Positions 1 to 10,943 are shown, counted from the stretch's first letter. The stretch: 64,000 bases of DNA from Symbiodinium natans (GCA_905221605.1 CAJNDS010002130.1:343501-407500); one strand, 5' to 3'. Notes: a model not told the origin generated them from the letters alone. Translations and numbers: made by a program.

Positions 1-900
1 TTGTAGCTGCTTGCTTTGTCGCAGGTGCCCTGAACAACCGTGCTTCAGAACAATCTCAAACTTCATCTTGATCTCTATTGACAAAATCTTTGTTCAAGCT
101 TTGACTCAAAACCTTCAGACTAAGCCTTGCGGCAAGACAGCGTATTTCACCGCACGCATGCCGATTGTCAGATCGCACTTGGCTTGGCGCAGCTGCGTGG
201 CTGCTTTCAAGAAAGGCCTATACGAGGCTGGTACAACCCCATGCGCGCCCCAATTTCAAGAAATGAAACTTTGAAGTCTAGATGAGTGCCCAGCGGTTTT
301 GCCAACATCTACAGGGCAACCTCGTAGTCACACAGCATTCATTCCCATATGCGGTATCTGCGTGCTGGCTTCATGTCCAGGGTTCATTGATATCTCAGAT
401 GGCAGTCGGGAATGCAGCACAGTGTCTTGAGTGCTCCTGTGCAGAGTCGCATGCGAATGTGGACCCCCTCTCAAGCAGGTGCCGGCTCCATACCATCAAC
501 TGGCATTGTGGCTAGGCAATTCTCAACATTCCAAACTTAAGTTAGCGGTTGAGTTCGAGTTTCCATACATCAGCATGAGGCACGGATCCTTGCAAGACCA
601 AGAACATACACAGCCCCACCGCCGTAAGCTGGATCGCAAAGACGTCAGCGCCCCACAACACAAGCCCACCATGGAGCCCCTGCCTCACAATGAGCCGAGG
701 TCCAGCCGGCTTGGTGTTTAAACGGGTGGGGTCGGTTTGCAAGGTCAGCCCCCGGCATTCCGCTAAGCAGGAATTTGTTGGGGTCGAGCTGTTGGGGCCA
801 TGCCTGCCAAAGGATGGCCCATGTTCTTGTTGCTATCGGTGGCATCTCTGTTGAAACCCTTGCCCCCCACTCAAGCCCTCCGCAGTCATTTTTGGGCCAG

Positions 901-970
901 GAGCCTGGCCCCCTTGGGCTTGTCGGAGGAGGAAAGCGCCGAGGCGGAGCCGGATGCCCAAGAGGACTGA
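901..970 (+). CDS. Exon-like segment, acidic C-terminus
   Basis: Follows an acceptor-like ...GGGCCAG. In frame it reads LAPLGLSEEESAEAEPDAQE and ends at TGA. Codons end mostly in C or G. The product is unrecognised; the acidic tail suggests a terminal exon. The 1-900 stretch to its left holds no exon I can support. Confidence 0.45.
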
Positions 971-1049
971 AAGCCGCTGCTTGTTGAAAGGGCATGGACA
1001 GAACGCCTCAGTTCAAGAACCTCAAGTGCGATGACTCCAACAAGTCCTA

Positions 1050-1112
1050 CCACCTAAACTCTAAACCCTGAAGCCTAAACCCTAAAGCCTAAACCCTAAA
1101 ACCTAAAACCCC
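1050..1112. repeat. Interstitial telomeric tract, CCCTAAA orientation
   Basis: Degenerate CCCTAAA heptamers (CCCTGAAG, CCTAAAG variants) that end 28 bp before the exon at 1141. Confidence 0.85.
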
Positions 1113-1140
1113 TCCGTCGTTTGGCCTTCCTCCCTCGAAG

Positions 1141-1200
1141 GCCCCGGACACGGAGCACCCAGAGGAGCTCCTTGAGAACGACCTGTGCCCTTTCGGATGA
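1141..1200 (+). CDS. Exon-like segment ending in TGA
   Basis: Acceptor ...CCCTCGAAG. Reads APDTEHPEELLENDLCPFG then TGA. The codons are strongly C/G-ending. CCCTAAA repeats lie to the left and TTTAGGG repeats begin at 1207. Probably a terminal exon; product unrecognised. Confidence 0.55.
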   Translation, partial: APDTEHPEELLENDLCPFG

Positions 1201-1206
1201 AGCTTA

Positions 1207-1292
1207 AGGTTTAGGGCTTCGGGTTTAGGGTCAAGGGTTGACCTGAAGCCGTAAACTGTTTTGCAACTGTTTCGGGCTTTGGGTTAAACACT
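1207..1292. repeat. Interstitial telomeric tract, TTTAGGG orientation
   Basis: Degenerate TTTAGGG units (GTTTAGGGCTTCGGG and similar) just right of the exon at 1141-1200. Confidence 0.75.
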
Positions 1293-2009
1293 TGAGTTTT
1301 TTTGGGTTGAATCAGGATGCAGGCTGGTGTGACATCTTCCGGACTCCCTGAGTTTGAGGCGAGAAGCCATGGAGTGGGTCCTTGATGGATGTTCGATGGG
1401 TGTTTCAGCATAGCATGGATCCTTCTGCCTCGGCCAAGCTATCGGCACATATGTTGTGGATGCTTACGACCTGTGTGTCGTCGCACCGTTTCCAGCTCTA
1501 GGGACTTGGGTGTTCGAGACCGTGTCGCTATGAAAGCTCTCCCCATGCAGCCCTCCCAAACCCCCCAGCCCAAACCCCAAAATTGCTAAGCAAGCTGCCG
1601 TGGACAAGAGAGGGACAAGTGGCGGAAGAGCCGCTTGCGCTTGGTGGAGGTACCTCCTGGCCCGCGGAGCACCAAAGGCTCGGACGAGGGAAGTTGCGGC
1701 TCCGCAGCTCCGCAGAAAATCTCTTTGAGTCTTTGCGATTCTTGTTACTGTTGCTATCATTGTTAACCTCATTCTGACTCGACTTATCATTGTTGTTAGC
1801 CACAATCGTTCATGGTTCGCTGCCAATTATGGACTCGAAGAGCAGGCGCAGCGGTCCAGGGGGGGTGTCTTGAAGGGGGGGGTCCCAGGGGTGTTCTATG
1901 AGGGTCCTAGGGGAGTCCCAGGCCATTTTCATCGGATCCCTGCTTGGCAGGGTTGGGGGGGGGGGGGGGCTGGTGTACAGAAAGTGTTTGGAGAAGGTTG
2001 GGGGGGAAG

Positions 2010-2167
2010 GAGACCAGATCTTGGTCTGCTTGTTGAAGCGAATTATGGGGCAACTGGGGGAAGACCTCCTCCCCCTGTTCCCCGCCTGGCAGGCGCCGGA
2101 AGCCGTGGACAGTATTTGGGCCGTGCGCCCGCACGGATGGCTTGAGATGACTTTGGTTGTGGTCTAG
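2010..2167 (+). CDS. Exon-like segment, hydrophobic/helical
   Basis: Open frame from an AG at 2009 to TAG, beginning DQILVCLLKRIMGQLGEDLL and continuing with PLFPAWQAPEAVDSIWAVRP. The amino-acid mix and codon use look genuine. A TTTAGGG tract follows at once. Product unrecognised. Confidence 0.55.
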
Positions 2168-2170
2168 AGT

Positions 2171-2217
2171 TCAGGGTTTTGGGGTTGAGGGTTTATGGTT
2201 TCAAAGTTTAGCAGTGG
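2171..2217. repeat. Interstitial telomeric tract, TTTAGGG orientation
   Basis: Diverged TTTAGGG-like units immediately right of the exon at 2010-2167. Confidence 0.65.
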
Positions 2218-2266
2218 TCTGGTAATTGGATGCGGGTTGGCGGGCTTGGTCGGAAAAGGATTGCAG

Positions 2267-2362
2267 TTCGCGGTGTCGGATGTTTCGACAGCCACTATGT
2301 GCTCTCTGATCAACCCGGCTTACAAAGAAGCGGCCGAGCGTTGTAATGTTGGACCTCTCTAG
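2267..2362 (+). CDS. Exon-like segment, terminal
   Basis: Acceptor ...GGATTGCAG. Reads FAVSDVSTATMCSLINPAYK then EAAERCNVGPL and TAG. Protein-like and codon-biased. Product unrecognised. Confidence 0.55.
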   Translation, partial: FAVSDVSTATMCSLINPAYKEAAERCNVGPL

Positions 2363-2810
2363 TGTTGAGCCCTTCCCCTTCAAACAGTCGACAAATTGAA
2401 GTTCCACTCTTCAGTAGGTTTCCTTCCCCTGACTTTCAAGCAGACGCCCCCGGCTGACCCCGCATCTAAAGACTACAGAGGTTGTTCTGCTCGCATAAAT
2501 GCAAACCAAACCCGCTGAGAGCACGAAATGATGGCTGATGCGGCCAGGTCGACATCCCAAAGCCTGTTCGTCCCAAAGCGAAGGGGCGCCTCGGGCAAGA
2601 TGGTTTCGGGGAAGTTACATTGCGAAGTGGAAGCGGCACTTGGGCACCGTCGGGGGTAGACAAACTCGGCTTTAGCAGAGAAGCGGGTGGTTTAGTGTTT
2701 CTTGTTACCAAAGTGCAAGTGCATCTTCGAGGTTTGTCCACAGGATGCGCATGGAGCTCTTTTTGTCTCAAGCCCCGAGCCCAAGCAGAATCCCCCTTAA
2801 CAATCCCCAG

Positions 2811-2924
2811 AACTCATTATCCACGCCCCTCTGCCCAGTCGCCCTGCACCTCGCCCGTCGCCGCGAATCGCTGCGCAAAGGAGGCAAAAATTGACCCGTC
2901 AGCCCTTCTCTTAGCCCTGAGCAG
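2811..2924 (+). CDS. Internal exon
   Basis: Acceptor ...CAATCCCCAG and donor GTAAAC. Reads THYPRPSAQSPCTSPVAANR then CAKEAKIDPSALLLALS. Consistent splice signals and codon bias. Product unrecognised. Between 2363 and 2810 I see only weak ORFs. Confidence 0.55.
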
Positions 2925-2951
2925 GTAAACGGCTCAGTTTGTTTCGCTTGG

Positions 2952-2952
2952 A

Positions 2953-3001
<49 letters not shown>

Positions 3002-3003
3002 GC
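2952..3003. repeat. (GTT)n microsatellite
   Basis: Near-perfect GTT trinucleotide run. It gives a poly-Asn shadow ORF on the minus strand. Confidence 0.95.
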
Positions 3004-3141
3004 ACTCCTGCGGCGGGGGTCCGGAACCGGCGCTGGGAGTGAAGCTTGATGTCCTGCTTTTTGGCATATCCAACTTGTGCAACAAGGGTCTTCGCCGGCG
3101 TGTGGGTTCTTAGATATGTAGTCCCCAGAAATCAGTGAATC

Positions 3142-3212
3142 TTAGGTTCCTGTTTCCATAGCTGCTGCCAAGCGCCCTCGAAGCTCTTGGATCCTTCTTT
3201 GATTCGCCAGGG
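3142..3212 (-). CDS. Exon-like segment on minus strand
   Basis: On the minus strand, acceptor ...GTCCTCTGCAG is followed by LANQRRIQELRGRLAAAMET and a stop. The peptide looks like an amphipathic helix. A competing plus-strand frame is weaker but not excluded. Confidence 0.4.
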
Positions 3213-3561
3213 CTGCAGAGGACAATGCTCGGCCCGACACCCAAACGACCATGTTGGCAATGTTCGGAAGTCCGGGGTGGAGCTGGGTGTAGGGCTTTGG
3301 GGGCCATTCTACTCCTAAACCAAGACAGCAGTCGACTAGCTTGCATTCTGATGGAGCTGCTGCCAATGTGCCCAAGTTAAGTCGATGTGAAGATGGTAGT
3401 GGTCTTCATGTATTCCAGCATGAATCGTAGCGTCTCATGTCAAAAGCCCTATAAAGCCTCGGAACAGGCTCGTGTTGTGGGAAGTTTGGGGAGGGAAGTG
3501 GGTTCTGGCACAAGGCCCCTCGCGCTGCTGCCGCCGCCCGGCGAGGGCGCTGCGGCCGCAG

Positions 3562-3641
3562 CGGGCGCTGAAGGCGCTGAGGGCGCTGAGGGCGCTGAGG
3601 GTGCCCAGGGCGCCCAGGGTGCCGAGGGCGCCGAGGGCGAG
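3562..3641. repeat. GGCGCTGAG 9-bp minisatellite
   Basis: Tandem GGCGCTGAG/GGCGCCCAG units. In one plus frame they encode AEG/AQG repeats inside an open frame of about 107 codons. This may be a low-complexity coding exon, but nothing else supports it. Confidence 0.8.
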
Positions 3642-3772
3642 GAGGTGCCAAGCTCAGGAGCATCTGAATGTTCGAGAAAAGGTGTTGGCAAAAAGACACA
3701 AGTCCCATGAGACCCCACAAGCCAGCCGCCAGCCTCCGATCTGCCCGTAAGGGGCTTCACCTTCCCGCCGAG

Positions 3773-3814
3773 GAGCCCAAGGAGGCCGCATCTGTTTTCC
3801 AGACACCGCGACAG
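3773..3814 (+). CDS. Internal exon, 42 nt
   Basis: Acceptor ...CTTCCCGCCGAG and donor GTTCTT. Phase 0 at both ends; reads EPKEAASVFQTPRQ. Product unrecognised. Confidence 0.45.
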
Positions 3815-4357
3815 GTTCTTGTGGAGGTCGTCGTGAGACTTTACTATAGAATCTTGAATTCACGTGCTATGTTCTGTGGGTGCTCTGTATGTTGATGTGC
3901 TTTGCAACGGCCTCTCCTCCCCACCCTCATGGGCTGGGCTGTGTAGCAAGACCGTACCATGCATTTTGTCCTGGATTCTTTCGCTGCTTAATACGGCTAA
4001 TCTCAAGCCTTTCTACTCGTGGAATCCAGTCCAAAGACCCCTGTAAACTAGCGTTTCTATATTGGGTTCCGTGAGGGGCTGTGGGGAGGTGTTAAGAATG
4101 CAGGCGGTGCTAGAGGCGGCCCTTGTTTCTGCGGTGGTTCATGGTTCAGGGCTCCAACCTTCAGGATGAAAAGGGGGGTTGTGTTCGACCATTTTGGGCC
4201 CGAAGCCCTCGGATTCCAGTTGTTGTTGTCCATGTGCCGCCCTCTGATGTCTTACGTGTGTCTGGATGCTTTGAAGGGCTGATCTGTTTTGGCGGACGGG
4301 TCGTATTATGAGGTCTTTCTCCAGGGTCCTTCTCCTTTGCAAGTCAGTCTTTGCTCA

Positions 4358-4455
4358 ATGGCGGCTGTGAAGCACGGCATAGCACGACGCCCAGCGAAGG
4401 ATCCCGCGGAAGAGTTGGAGCGCCTGCGGAAGCGAAGAAAGTTTGAGCCGGGAGC
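4358..4455 (+). CDS. Putative first exon, basic N-terminus
   Basis: Begins at an ATG and reads MAAVKHGIARRPAKDPAEEL then ERLRKRRKFEPG, a lysine/arginine-rich helix. The donor is uncertain (GA or GC type). It could belong with the exons near 5 kb. Confidence 0.4.
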
Positions 4456-4917
4456 TTTTTGTTTCCTGCAATGTTTTGCCAGGTTCTTGCAACCTGATTT
4501 TGGATTCCCGTGTGTGATTGCGATATGGATTCGGACCTGTGGCATGAAAGGTGCAAACCGGTTGAGGCACGCAAGGAAGGCTGGGAGCCGTGTTGGGAGT
4601 TTCCTTGGGAGCAGTTTTTGGGGGTTCGGCTTTTGGGGTTCCACGTGTTCCTTGTTTTGGATTCGGGTTCTTAGGGTGTCTGAGAGTAGGTCACGCGGCT
4701 ACGAAGAGCCCAGGCCGTTGTAAGAAGAGTGTGGCTCCACCAATCAAGCTTCTCTGCATCAGCCAAGCTCCAGGCGAATGGAAACTTGCCCACTGCCACC
4801 ATGGTTGGGTTCTCTTCTCTTCGTTACTTCCTGACGGTGCTTTGTTTTGCAGTTCCATGTTCCTGTCTTGAACCTCTGCATTGAACGGCGCATCTCGTCA
4901 CGTGGATCTTGGGAGCC

Positions 4918-4993
4918 ATGGGTTGCGGCGCCTCCGCGCAGCCTGCGGCACCAGCTGCAAAGGACCTTTGTGGGTGCAACAAGCACTTGGACT
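4918..4993 (+). CDS. Putative first exon with MGCGAS acylation-type start
   Basis: ATG at 4918 opens MGCGASAQPAAPAAKDLCGC followed by NKHL. Donor GTGAGG follows at 4994. Gly2 with Cys3 is the usual context for N-myristoylation plus palmitoylation, which would put the protein at a membrane. That is family knowledge, not proof. A likely later exon lies at 5292. Confidence 0.5.
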
Positions 4994-5106
4994 GTGAGGG
5001 CTTCGATGTTCTGTGTCCTTGAGTTCTGAGAGGGTGGATGCTGTGTCTCCTTGTGGCATCAAAACGGAGGGGCTCTCCGCATTCCTGGGCTGACAGCCTG
5101 CAAAGA

Positions 5107-5150
5107 CCAGGTGACGGAGAGTGACGGAGAGTGACGGAGGGTGACGCGGA
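5107..5150. repeat. GTGACGGAGAG 11-bp tandem repeat
   Basis: About four tandem copies in the putative intron between exons at 4918 and 5292. Confidence 0.85.
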
Positions 5151-5291
5151 CTGCCCTGCATTTGCAGGTCCCCGTTCAGCCTGCCAGTCATCAGCCACAG
5201 CCACGACCAGGCCGCTCATGAGCACGTGGTCGACCCGATTCTCCAGACATCTACGCGACTTAGAGAAATCCATCTGCCCTGCTTTCGTCAG

Positions 5292-5371
5292 AACCCGCGC
5301 CGGCACCGCCACCAAGTGGCTACGAAGAGAAGTGGTCGCAGCTCTGTGATCCGGACCAGGCGCGCACCTAA
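5292..5371 (+). CDS. Exon-like segment, proline-rich then acidic
   Basis: Acceptor ...CTTTCGTCAG. Reads PAPAPPPSGYEEKWSQLCDP then DQART and TAA. It may continue the MGCGAS exon, but the intervening exons are not resolved. A telomeric tract follows at 5652. Confidence 0.5.
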
Positions 5372-5651
5372 CCTCCCCCCCTCATCTCCCCTCCTCAAGC
5401 TCTTGAGGGCTTCTGAGGGCTCCTGAACAAAAGCTGAGCTAAACACCAAGCCCTGAATCCTGACTCCATGGATGATCAGGAGTTCAACTTGCTGGACTAC
5501 GTGTTCTGCCTTCCAGATACTTCTTGGCAATCCTTTTGCGAACTTCCAAACTCCCGACCAGCAAGTACGCATGTTGAGTCTGTTTCGTCCAATGTATTCA
5601 GTGTGCGGGGCAGTATCCGGGCCTGATGCCAGGCCTTGTTGAGTACGAGGC

Positions 5652-5718
5652 ACCCTAAACCCTACACCCTAAACCCTAAACCCTAAACCCTAATCCCTAA
5701 ACCCTAAGCCCTAGACCT
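5652..5718. repeat. Interstitial telomeric tract, CCCTAAA orientation
   Basis: About nine CCCTAAA units with a few variants. I see no convincing exon between here and 6.3 kb. Confidence 0.9.
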
Positions 5719-6469
5719 TCGGTGTTAAAGAATCTGAGGATGGCGCAAGCAGCGAGGCGGTGATGTTGACACTTGTCCCAATGAGCACCGCAGGGATTAT
5801 TCTCTGCCGCTGTAGAGAAGCACACTTGCGACTTCTTCTTTTTCATGGTGGGCCGTGCTACTCTTGCCGTGATTGTGCTATTTTTTGGGATTCGAGAAGT
5901 TCCGGTTTCCTCTCCCAATGTTTTGTCAGCGCCGTGGTATCAAGTGCGCGGCTGGGTCAAGACTCTGATTGGCATCAACAAGAGCTAAAGGCTGGAGTGA
6001 CATCATGTTGACAGAGCTTGCTCACTGGATTGATGTCGAAACTCAGATTGTAGATGGGTTCGTTTGATTTGAGCCATTGAGTTGTATATTTAATTTGTTC
6101 GCGCCTTGAGCTGTGGATTGTGTAACCATGTTCGTCACGAGTGGCTGAGGATGGAAGAAGACCCCACGATTCCTTTTGGGAGGGACCGAGGGTTTCCACG
6201 TGTTTAGCGAAACTCAGTTCTGTGACACACGGCCATGTGCCAGGACAATGCGTGCAACGCCCGAGTGAGAATGTATGCGCGCCCTGTGCAAGATGTCAGG
6301 AGTTTTCGCGCATGTCATCCCAAATGTCGACTAGATGCGGGCTTTGAAGCTGCCATCAGCGGCCTGTGCAGGACGAGGAAGCAAGGACGTGGAAGTTCAC
6401 CGTCAAGGAAGACAGGCCAGGGGCCCTTTGGCTGCTGCTTTCTGCCCGGGCTCCATGAAGAGCTTGGGT

Positions 6470-6566
6470 TTTCACGAAAATAAAGGACCCCTAAGAAAGT
6501 CCCCAAAACTGTCGGATTCCCTGATAAGAAGGACCCCAATACGGTGCGGGTACCCCCCCCCCCCAT
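6470..6566. mobile_element. Family C inverted-repeat element (degenerate)
   Basis: Holds CACGAAAATAAAGGACCCC and GGATTCCCTGATAAGAAGG, core features shared with the better copies at 37381 and 53774. It ends in a C run beside a telomeric tract. Confidence 0.4.
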
Positions 6567-6577
6567 GTGGGGAGCCC

Positions 6578-6627
6578 TAAACCCTAAACCCTAAACCCTA
6601 AACCCTAAACCCTAAACCCTAAACCCC
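6578..6627. repeat. Interstitial telomeric tract, CCCTAAA orientation
   Basis: Seven near-perfect CCCTAAA units ending CCCTAAACCCCAG, whose AG is the acceptor of the exon at 6630. Confidence 0.95.
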
Positions 6628-6629
6628 AG

Positions 6630-6722
6630 AGGACCATCAAGGTGGTCGCGAACAAGCATGGCAGCCTCGAGCGTCGGTGTACCTTTGAGCAGGCCTCGGC
6701 CTCGCCCTCCTCTTTGGCCAGG
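6630..6722 (+). CDS. Internal exon framed exactly by telomeric repeats
   Basis: 93 nt, phase 0 at both ends. Reads RTIKVVANKHGSLERRCTFE then QASASPSSLAR. The acceptor is the end of a CCCTAAA tract and the donor GTTTAGGG is the start of a TTTAGGG tract. It is one of the clearest examples of the telomeric intron pattern. Product unrecognised. Confidence 0.65.
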
Positions 6723-6797
6723 GTTTAGGGTTTAGGGTTTAGGGTTTAGGGTTTAGGGTTTAGGGTTTAGGGTTTAGGGTTTAGGGTTTAGGGTTTC
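6723..6797. repeat. Interstitial telomeric tract, TTTAGGG orientation
   Basis: Ten or more perfect TTTAGGG units starting at the donor of exon 6630-6722. Confidence 0.95.
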
Positions 6798-7091
6798 CCG
6801 AATGCGATAAGCCTTATCAAAGCAACCCCCAAACAGGGTGCGCCCTACTTTCGGAAACCCCCATCTGTTCACATTTACTGGGGGCATCGGAGGATGTCGG
6901 AGGTAGGGGGGACGGGGGGGGGGATATCCCTTTCTCGTCTGACTTCAAGGATCTTCAAGGTGTGTTTGGGGAGTCAGAGCTTCAGGTTCAAGTTGACTAT
7001 GTGCACACGCCCTGAGTTGAAGCCCCCAGGCCCCGAAGCCCTCGGAACCCCAACCCTCTCCAATCGCCTTCAGCAACCTTGAGATGAAGCA

Positions 7092-7194
7092 ACCCTAGAC
7101 CCTAAACCCTAAACCCTAAACCAGACCCTAGACCCTTAACCTTGAACCCTAAACCGCAAACCCTAAACCCTACACCCTCAACCCTAAACCCCAA
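7092..7194. repeat. Interstitial telomeric tract, CCCTAAA orientation
   Basis: CCCTAAA units with CCCTAGA, CCCTACA and CCGCAAA variants, 24 bp before the exon at 7218. Confidence 0.85.
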
Positions 7195-7217
7195 GCTGGA
7201 AAGCCCTCTGGCCCCAG

Positions 7218-7319
7218 GTGGACCTGTCAGGGCAGCCGGCTTTCACTTCCAAGCGGTTCTGGTCGGACTTTAAGATCACAAAGACAGGCTGGGCTGGAAG
7301 GCTTTACATGGGATTTGGG
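7218..7319 (+). CDS. Internal exon, 34 codons
   Basis: Acceptor ...CTCTGGCCCCAG and donor GTACCA, phase 0 at both ends. Reads VDLSGQPAFTSKRFWSDFKI then TKTGWAGRLYMGFG, aromatic-rich and probably beta-structured. Product unrecognised. Confidence 0.6.
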
Positions 7320-7676
7320 GTACCAAAAGTGCTAAGGCTCCAAATGGTTTAGGGCTTGGTGCACGACAGCTTTCCTGAATGTTGGCCAAAGCTTAAGCGC
7401 GCAGCAAGGATTGGATCAGGGTTCTGGGGTGTTCTTGCCAGGGAATGAAGGGGATGTTCTTGCTAATTAGTTGCGAAGATTCTTTCATTCCCTGGTGCAT
7501 TTTGCCAGTGGCAATTGTTGTAAGGCTCGTGTTGAGTTCTGTGTTCTGAATTCCCAGACCACGCCAAGGGGATGGGTTAGACAAGAGCTTCTTCTGCACC
7601 CTAAGAGCCCAGTAAAACCCCCTCAGCCCCTTCAAAAGAAGCAGGCCCCAGAACAAATCCAGTAGAGTGTCTTCAT

Positions 7677-7800
7677 TATTAACATAATGATAATAAGAAT
7701 AACTACAATCATAATACTAATAATAACAACAAGAGCAATACTAGTCATAGTAATCATAAGAAGAAGAAGAATGATAATATTCGTATTATCATTATTGGCG
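7677..7800. repeat. AT-rich ATA/ATG/AAT low-complexity tract
   Basis: Imperfect AATAAT/AATCATA trinucleotide-like sequence. A CT/GTCTCT microsatellite lies at 7917-7975. No exon is evident from 7320 to 8235. Confidence 0.8.
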
Positions 7801-8235
7801 GTTGATTTTTTTTTCGGAGTGTTCTTTCTTTTTCTTCGGCCTTCCTCGGCCGGGAAGGCATGGAGTTCCGGAGCAAGAAGGCGGGTCTCTCGGTGCGCAC
7901 CGGGAGTGTGCGCCGCCTCTCTCTCTCTCTCTCGCTCTCTCTGTCTCTGTCTCTGTCTCTGTCACTGTCTCTGTGTACACACCTGTACATGGTGACATCT
8001 AACTGATCTGACCTAAGTTGGTTTTGTTGGTTTTTTTTTGATATTACCGGGGGGTTTGCTGTTTTGAGGTTAATCTTTTTAGGGGGTTTTAGACAGATAC
8101 CAGTATATGTATTATGAATATAGAAAGATTTTGCAAAGAGGTTGCTTTCGATCTTTATCTTTTGTAGATGTTTTTGGCAGGGTTTGGGTTCTTTAGAGCG
8201 GTTTACTGGACTCCCTATTTCGTCTTTTTTGGAAG

Positions 8236-8373
8236 GAGCCGGAGCGTGCGTTCCTGGTGCACCGCACGTTGGACATGCAGGGCAACGTCTACTGGGAGAG
8301 TGACCCACTTCAAGCGTCGAAGATCACGGGGTGTGGTCGAATTGAAGAGGTAGTCAACTTCTCGGCTGACGAG
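8236..8373 (+). CDS. Internal exon, 46 codons
   Basis: Acceptor ...CTTTTTTGGAAG and donor GTAGTG, phase 0 at both ends. Reads EPERAFLVHRTLDMQGNVYW then ESDPLQASKITGCGRIEEVV. One of the strongest isolated exons by codon use. Product unrecognised. Confidence 0.6.
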
Positions 8374-9062
8374 GTAGTGCTTCCTATTTTAGACTCACAT
8401 CTTTTGAGGCTAGCTTGCTGGGCGCCTAACACAGGGCAAACGGCTTCACCGAGTCTTCATGCACTTCGCTGTGCTTCGGGCCTGCGCACCTGTGAGGTGA
8501 GAACATGCGCATAAAGGCCTCCGAAGCTTTCCAAGAAGAGGTTTGTCCTATCCGTGAGTCCATGCGCCTCACATCCATAGCACTTTGCTAGATGGGATGG
8601 TGTTTTCTCTCTTTTTGTGTTGCCAAGTATTGGCCTGCACACCTTGCTTGCCAAGGTGACGGGTCCCTGGTGGATGACCTTCACTCTTCGTGTCTTGGAG
8701 AACTGGAAGAAAACACCCGCCTCCCCCGCCCCCCCCGGTTCCCCCCGTTCCCAAACCATCGAACGATTTTGAAACCCAGAAGTGGTGAAAGGCGAGATGC
8801 TTTGAGCATGTCAAGCTGCGTCCCTTCAAAGTTGAGCTTATTGCATCTCTTCACGGACTGTGTCGATGAGGTAGATGCCAAAGGACCTCATGACCCAGAC
8901 TCAAGCACCCTCTTGGAGCCTACAAGGGCAGAACGGCTCACACTAAACCCTAAACAGCACTAGTCCTCAAGCCACCTGAACCCCCCCCCGAACCCCAAAG
9001 CCTGCCCAAAACCCCCTTAACCCCCAAAACTCCACAACGCCTAAAGCATATTTCACATTTTC

Positions 9063-9355
9063 TAAGATATATTATATATTATATATTATATATTATATAT
9101 TATATATTATTTATTATTTATTATTTATTATTTATTATTTATTATATATTATATATTGTATATTATATATTATATATTATATATTATATATTATATATTA
9201 TATATTATATATTATATATTATATATTATATATTATATTTTATATATTATATATTATATATTATATATTATATATTATATTATCATATATTATATATTAT
9301 ATATTATATATTATATATTATATATTATATATAATATATGTCATATATTATATAT
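9063..9355. repeat. (ATATTAT)n-type AT microsatellite
   Basis: About 290 bp of TATATTA/TTATTTA units, followed by a run of C at 9366-9387. Its long Tyr/Ile ORF is an artefact. Degenerate C-rich telomere-like sequence lies at 8943-9052. Confidence 0.95.
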
Positions 9356-9396
9356 TTTCATTAACCCCCCCCCCCCCCCCCCCCCCCGAACCCCAG

Positions 9397-9455
9397 AAGC
9401 AAGAAGAAGCGCCCTGAGGATTTTTACCTTGGCCCAGTGGCGCGCTGAGGACGAG
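9397..9455 (+). CDS. Internal exon after a C-rich tract
   Basis: Acceptor ...CGAACCCCAG and donor GTTTGA. Reads ARRSALRIFTLAQWRAEDE. A TTTAGGG tract follows at 9513. Confidence 0.5.
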
Positions 9456-9512
9456 GTTTGACTCAACCCCCCCCCCCCACCCCCCTCAAACACAAAAAAA
9501 ATCAAAAACAAG

Positions 9513-9541
9513 GGTTTAGGGTTTAGGGTTTAGGGTTTAGG
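9513..9541. repeat. Interstitial telomeric tract, TTTAGGG orientation
   Basis: Four TTTAGGG units right of the exon at 9397-9455. Confidence 0.9.
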
Positions 9542-9592
9542 AAGGGACCGGATATCCCCACCTCCAAAACTCGCGAATGTCCCCCCCCGAAG

Positions 9593-9640
9593 GTTCTGGA
9601 GATTGATGGCCGTGAGGTGGCCCAGGCGCTTTGCCTTCGA
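9593..9640 (+). CDS. Internal exon, 16 codons
   Basis: Acceptor ...CCCCGAAG and donor GTTTCC, phase 0. Reads VLEIDGREVAQALCLR. It may belong to the gene that follows. Between 9641 and 10943 I find only weak candidates and a G-rich stretch near 10.0-10.1 kb. Confidence 0.45.
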
Positions 9641-10943
9641 GTTTCCTGCTGTGCCGTAGCTTTGGGTTTTCACTGTCAGGCAGTCCCAGCCCACAGTTGG
9701 AGTTCTGCTAGAGACTAGGCTGCTGTGTAGACTTCTCAAGAGGCTGTAAGGAGGCATAGTCTCAAAATGGTTGAGTTGAAGGGTAAGGTCAAGAGCATTC
9801 TCGGCTGTATCCGTATTCCTGAGCAGGCGGTGCGTTTGGCTAGTTTCTGTGGTTCTGGTGTTTGTCAGGAAGGCGTGTGTAGAAACCGACTGCCTGAGTC
9901 TGCCAACCTCAGAACCTCCAACCTTCTCACGATCGGGAAGTCCTGTATTCACAGCCCCATCTTTGATCTAGCCCTGCCAGTCCCACAACGGTGAGTTTAC
10001 ACAGAGCTTTCGGGGCTTCGCGAGGGCTTTGCGAGGGTGTTGCGGGGATTTGCGGCTTTGCGGGGGATTGCGGGGGCTTTGCAGGGGCTTTGCGAGGGCT
10101 TGGCAGGGCTCGAGGTGACATTGCTAAGGACGAGTGATGGTAGGTTGTGAGAGTTAGTTATGTGGCTATGCATGTCCAGGCAGGTGGTTTAAGTTTCATG
10201 ACCACAGCGTCGAATCATCTAAATCATCTCATCTTTGCAGTCGACGCAGAGCCACGTCCTACACCCCGTTCAGCGTACGTCTTCCTGTGCTCTGGGTTCT
10301 CTCTCTGATCATTCAACTGTGAACCTTTTGCTATGCAGGAGATTTCGGAGCTCTCGATTTGTGCGTGTCATCCTTGCGCAGGGGCCATGCTGATCGTCAT
10401 TTTTTCACTTGGAGTTGACCGGTTGATGCAGCCTGTTTGTCAACTGTCCATTGCGAAGACGTGATGAGGCATGTTCTGCAGCCTTCCAGGTTTGACATTG
10501 AAGTGTGTAATTCACGTTCCTTCTGACTTTGTAGTTTCCTCTAGCTTCTTCATGACATTACCGACCTGCCCAAGAGCTTCACGCTTGAATCAGTCTGGGG
10601 CAGAGTCTAAGCCGTCTAAGCGCAGCGACATTTGGTCGACCGGTTGGCTTGGCATCGCGCATGAAGGGTTCGGCGACTGACATGTTGAATGTGCGCAAGG
10701 TTCTGCGAGGGACATATTGGAAAGGGTCAACCACTTACAGCTGACAGTGCTATGCAGTGCTAGACTGGCAGTTTTCTTTTGGCTGTTGACCCTCCGGTCC
10801 CTGGATGTGCTTGTTACATGTTGTAGCTGTTGGCACCTGAAAAGCTTTGGTAGCTCCTGATAGCCCTGGTGCCTCAGACCTGCATTGATTCACTTGGGTT
10901 ATCTTGCACCCGCACCCTGATGGCGCCAACCTGATCGCCACAG

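Noticed and set aside
6578-6797. CRISPR-like array
   Set aside because: The units are head-to-tail 7-mers without spacers; telomeric tracts, not CRISPR.
9156-9461. 101-codon Tyr/Ile/Leu ORF
   Set aside because: ATATTAT microsatellite read-through; only the last 20 codons (9397-9455) look like an exon.
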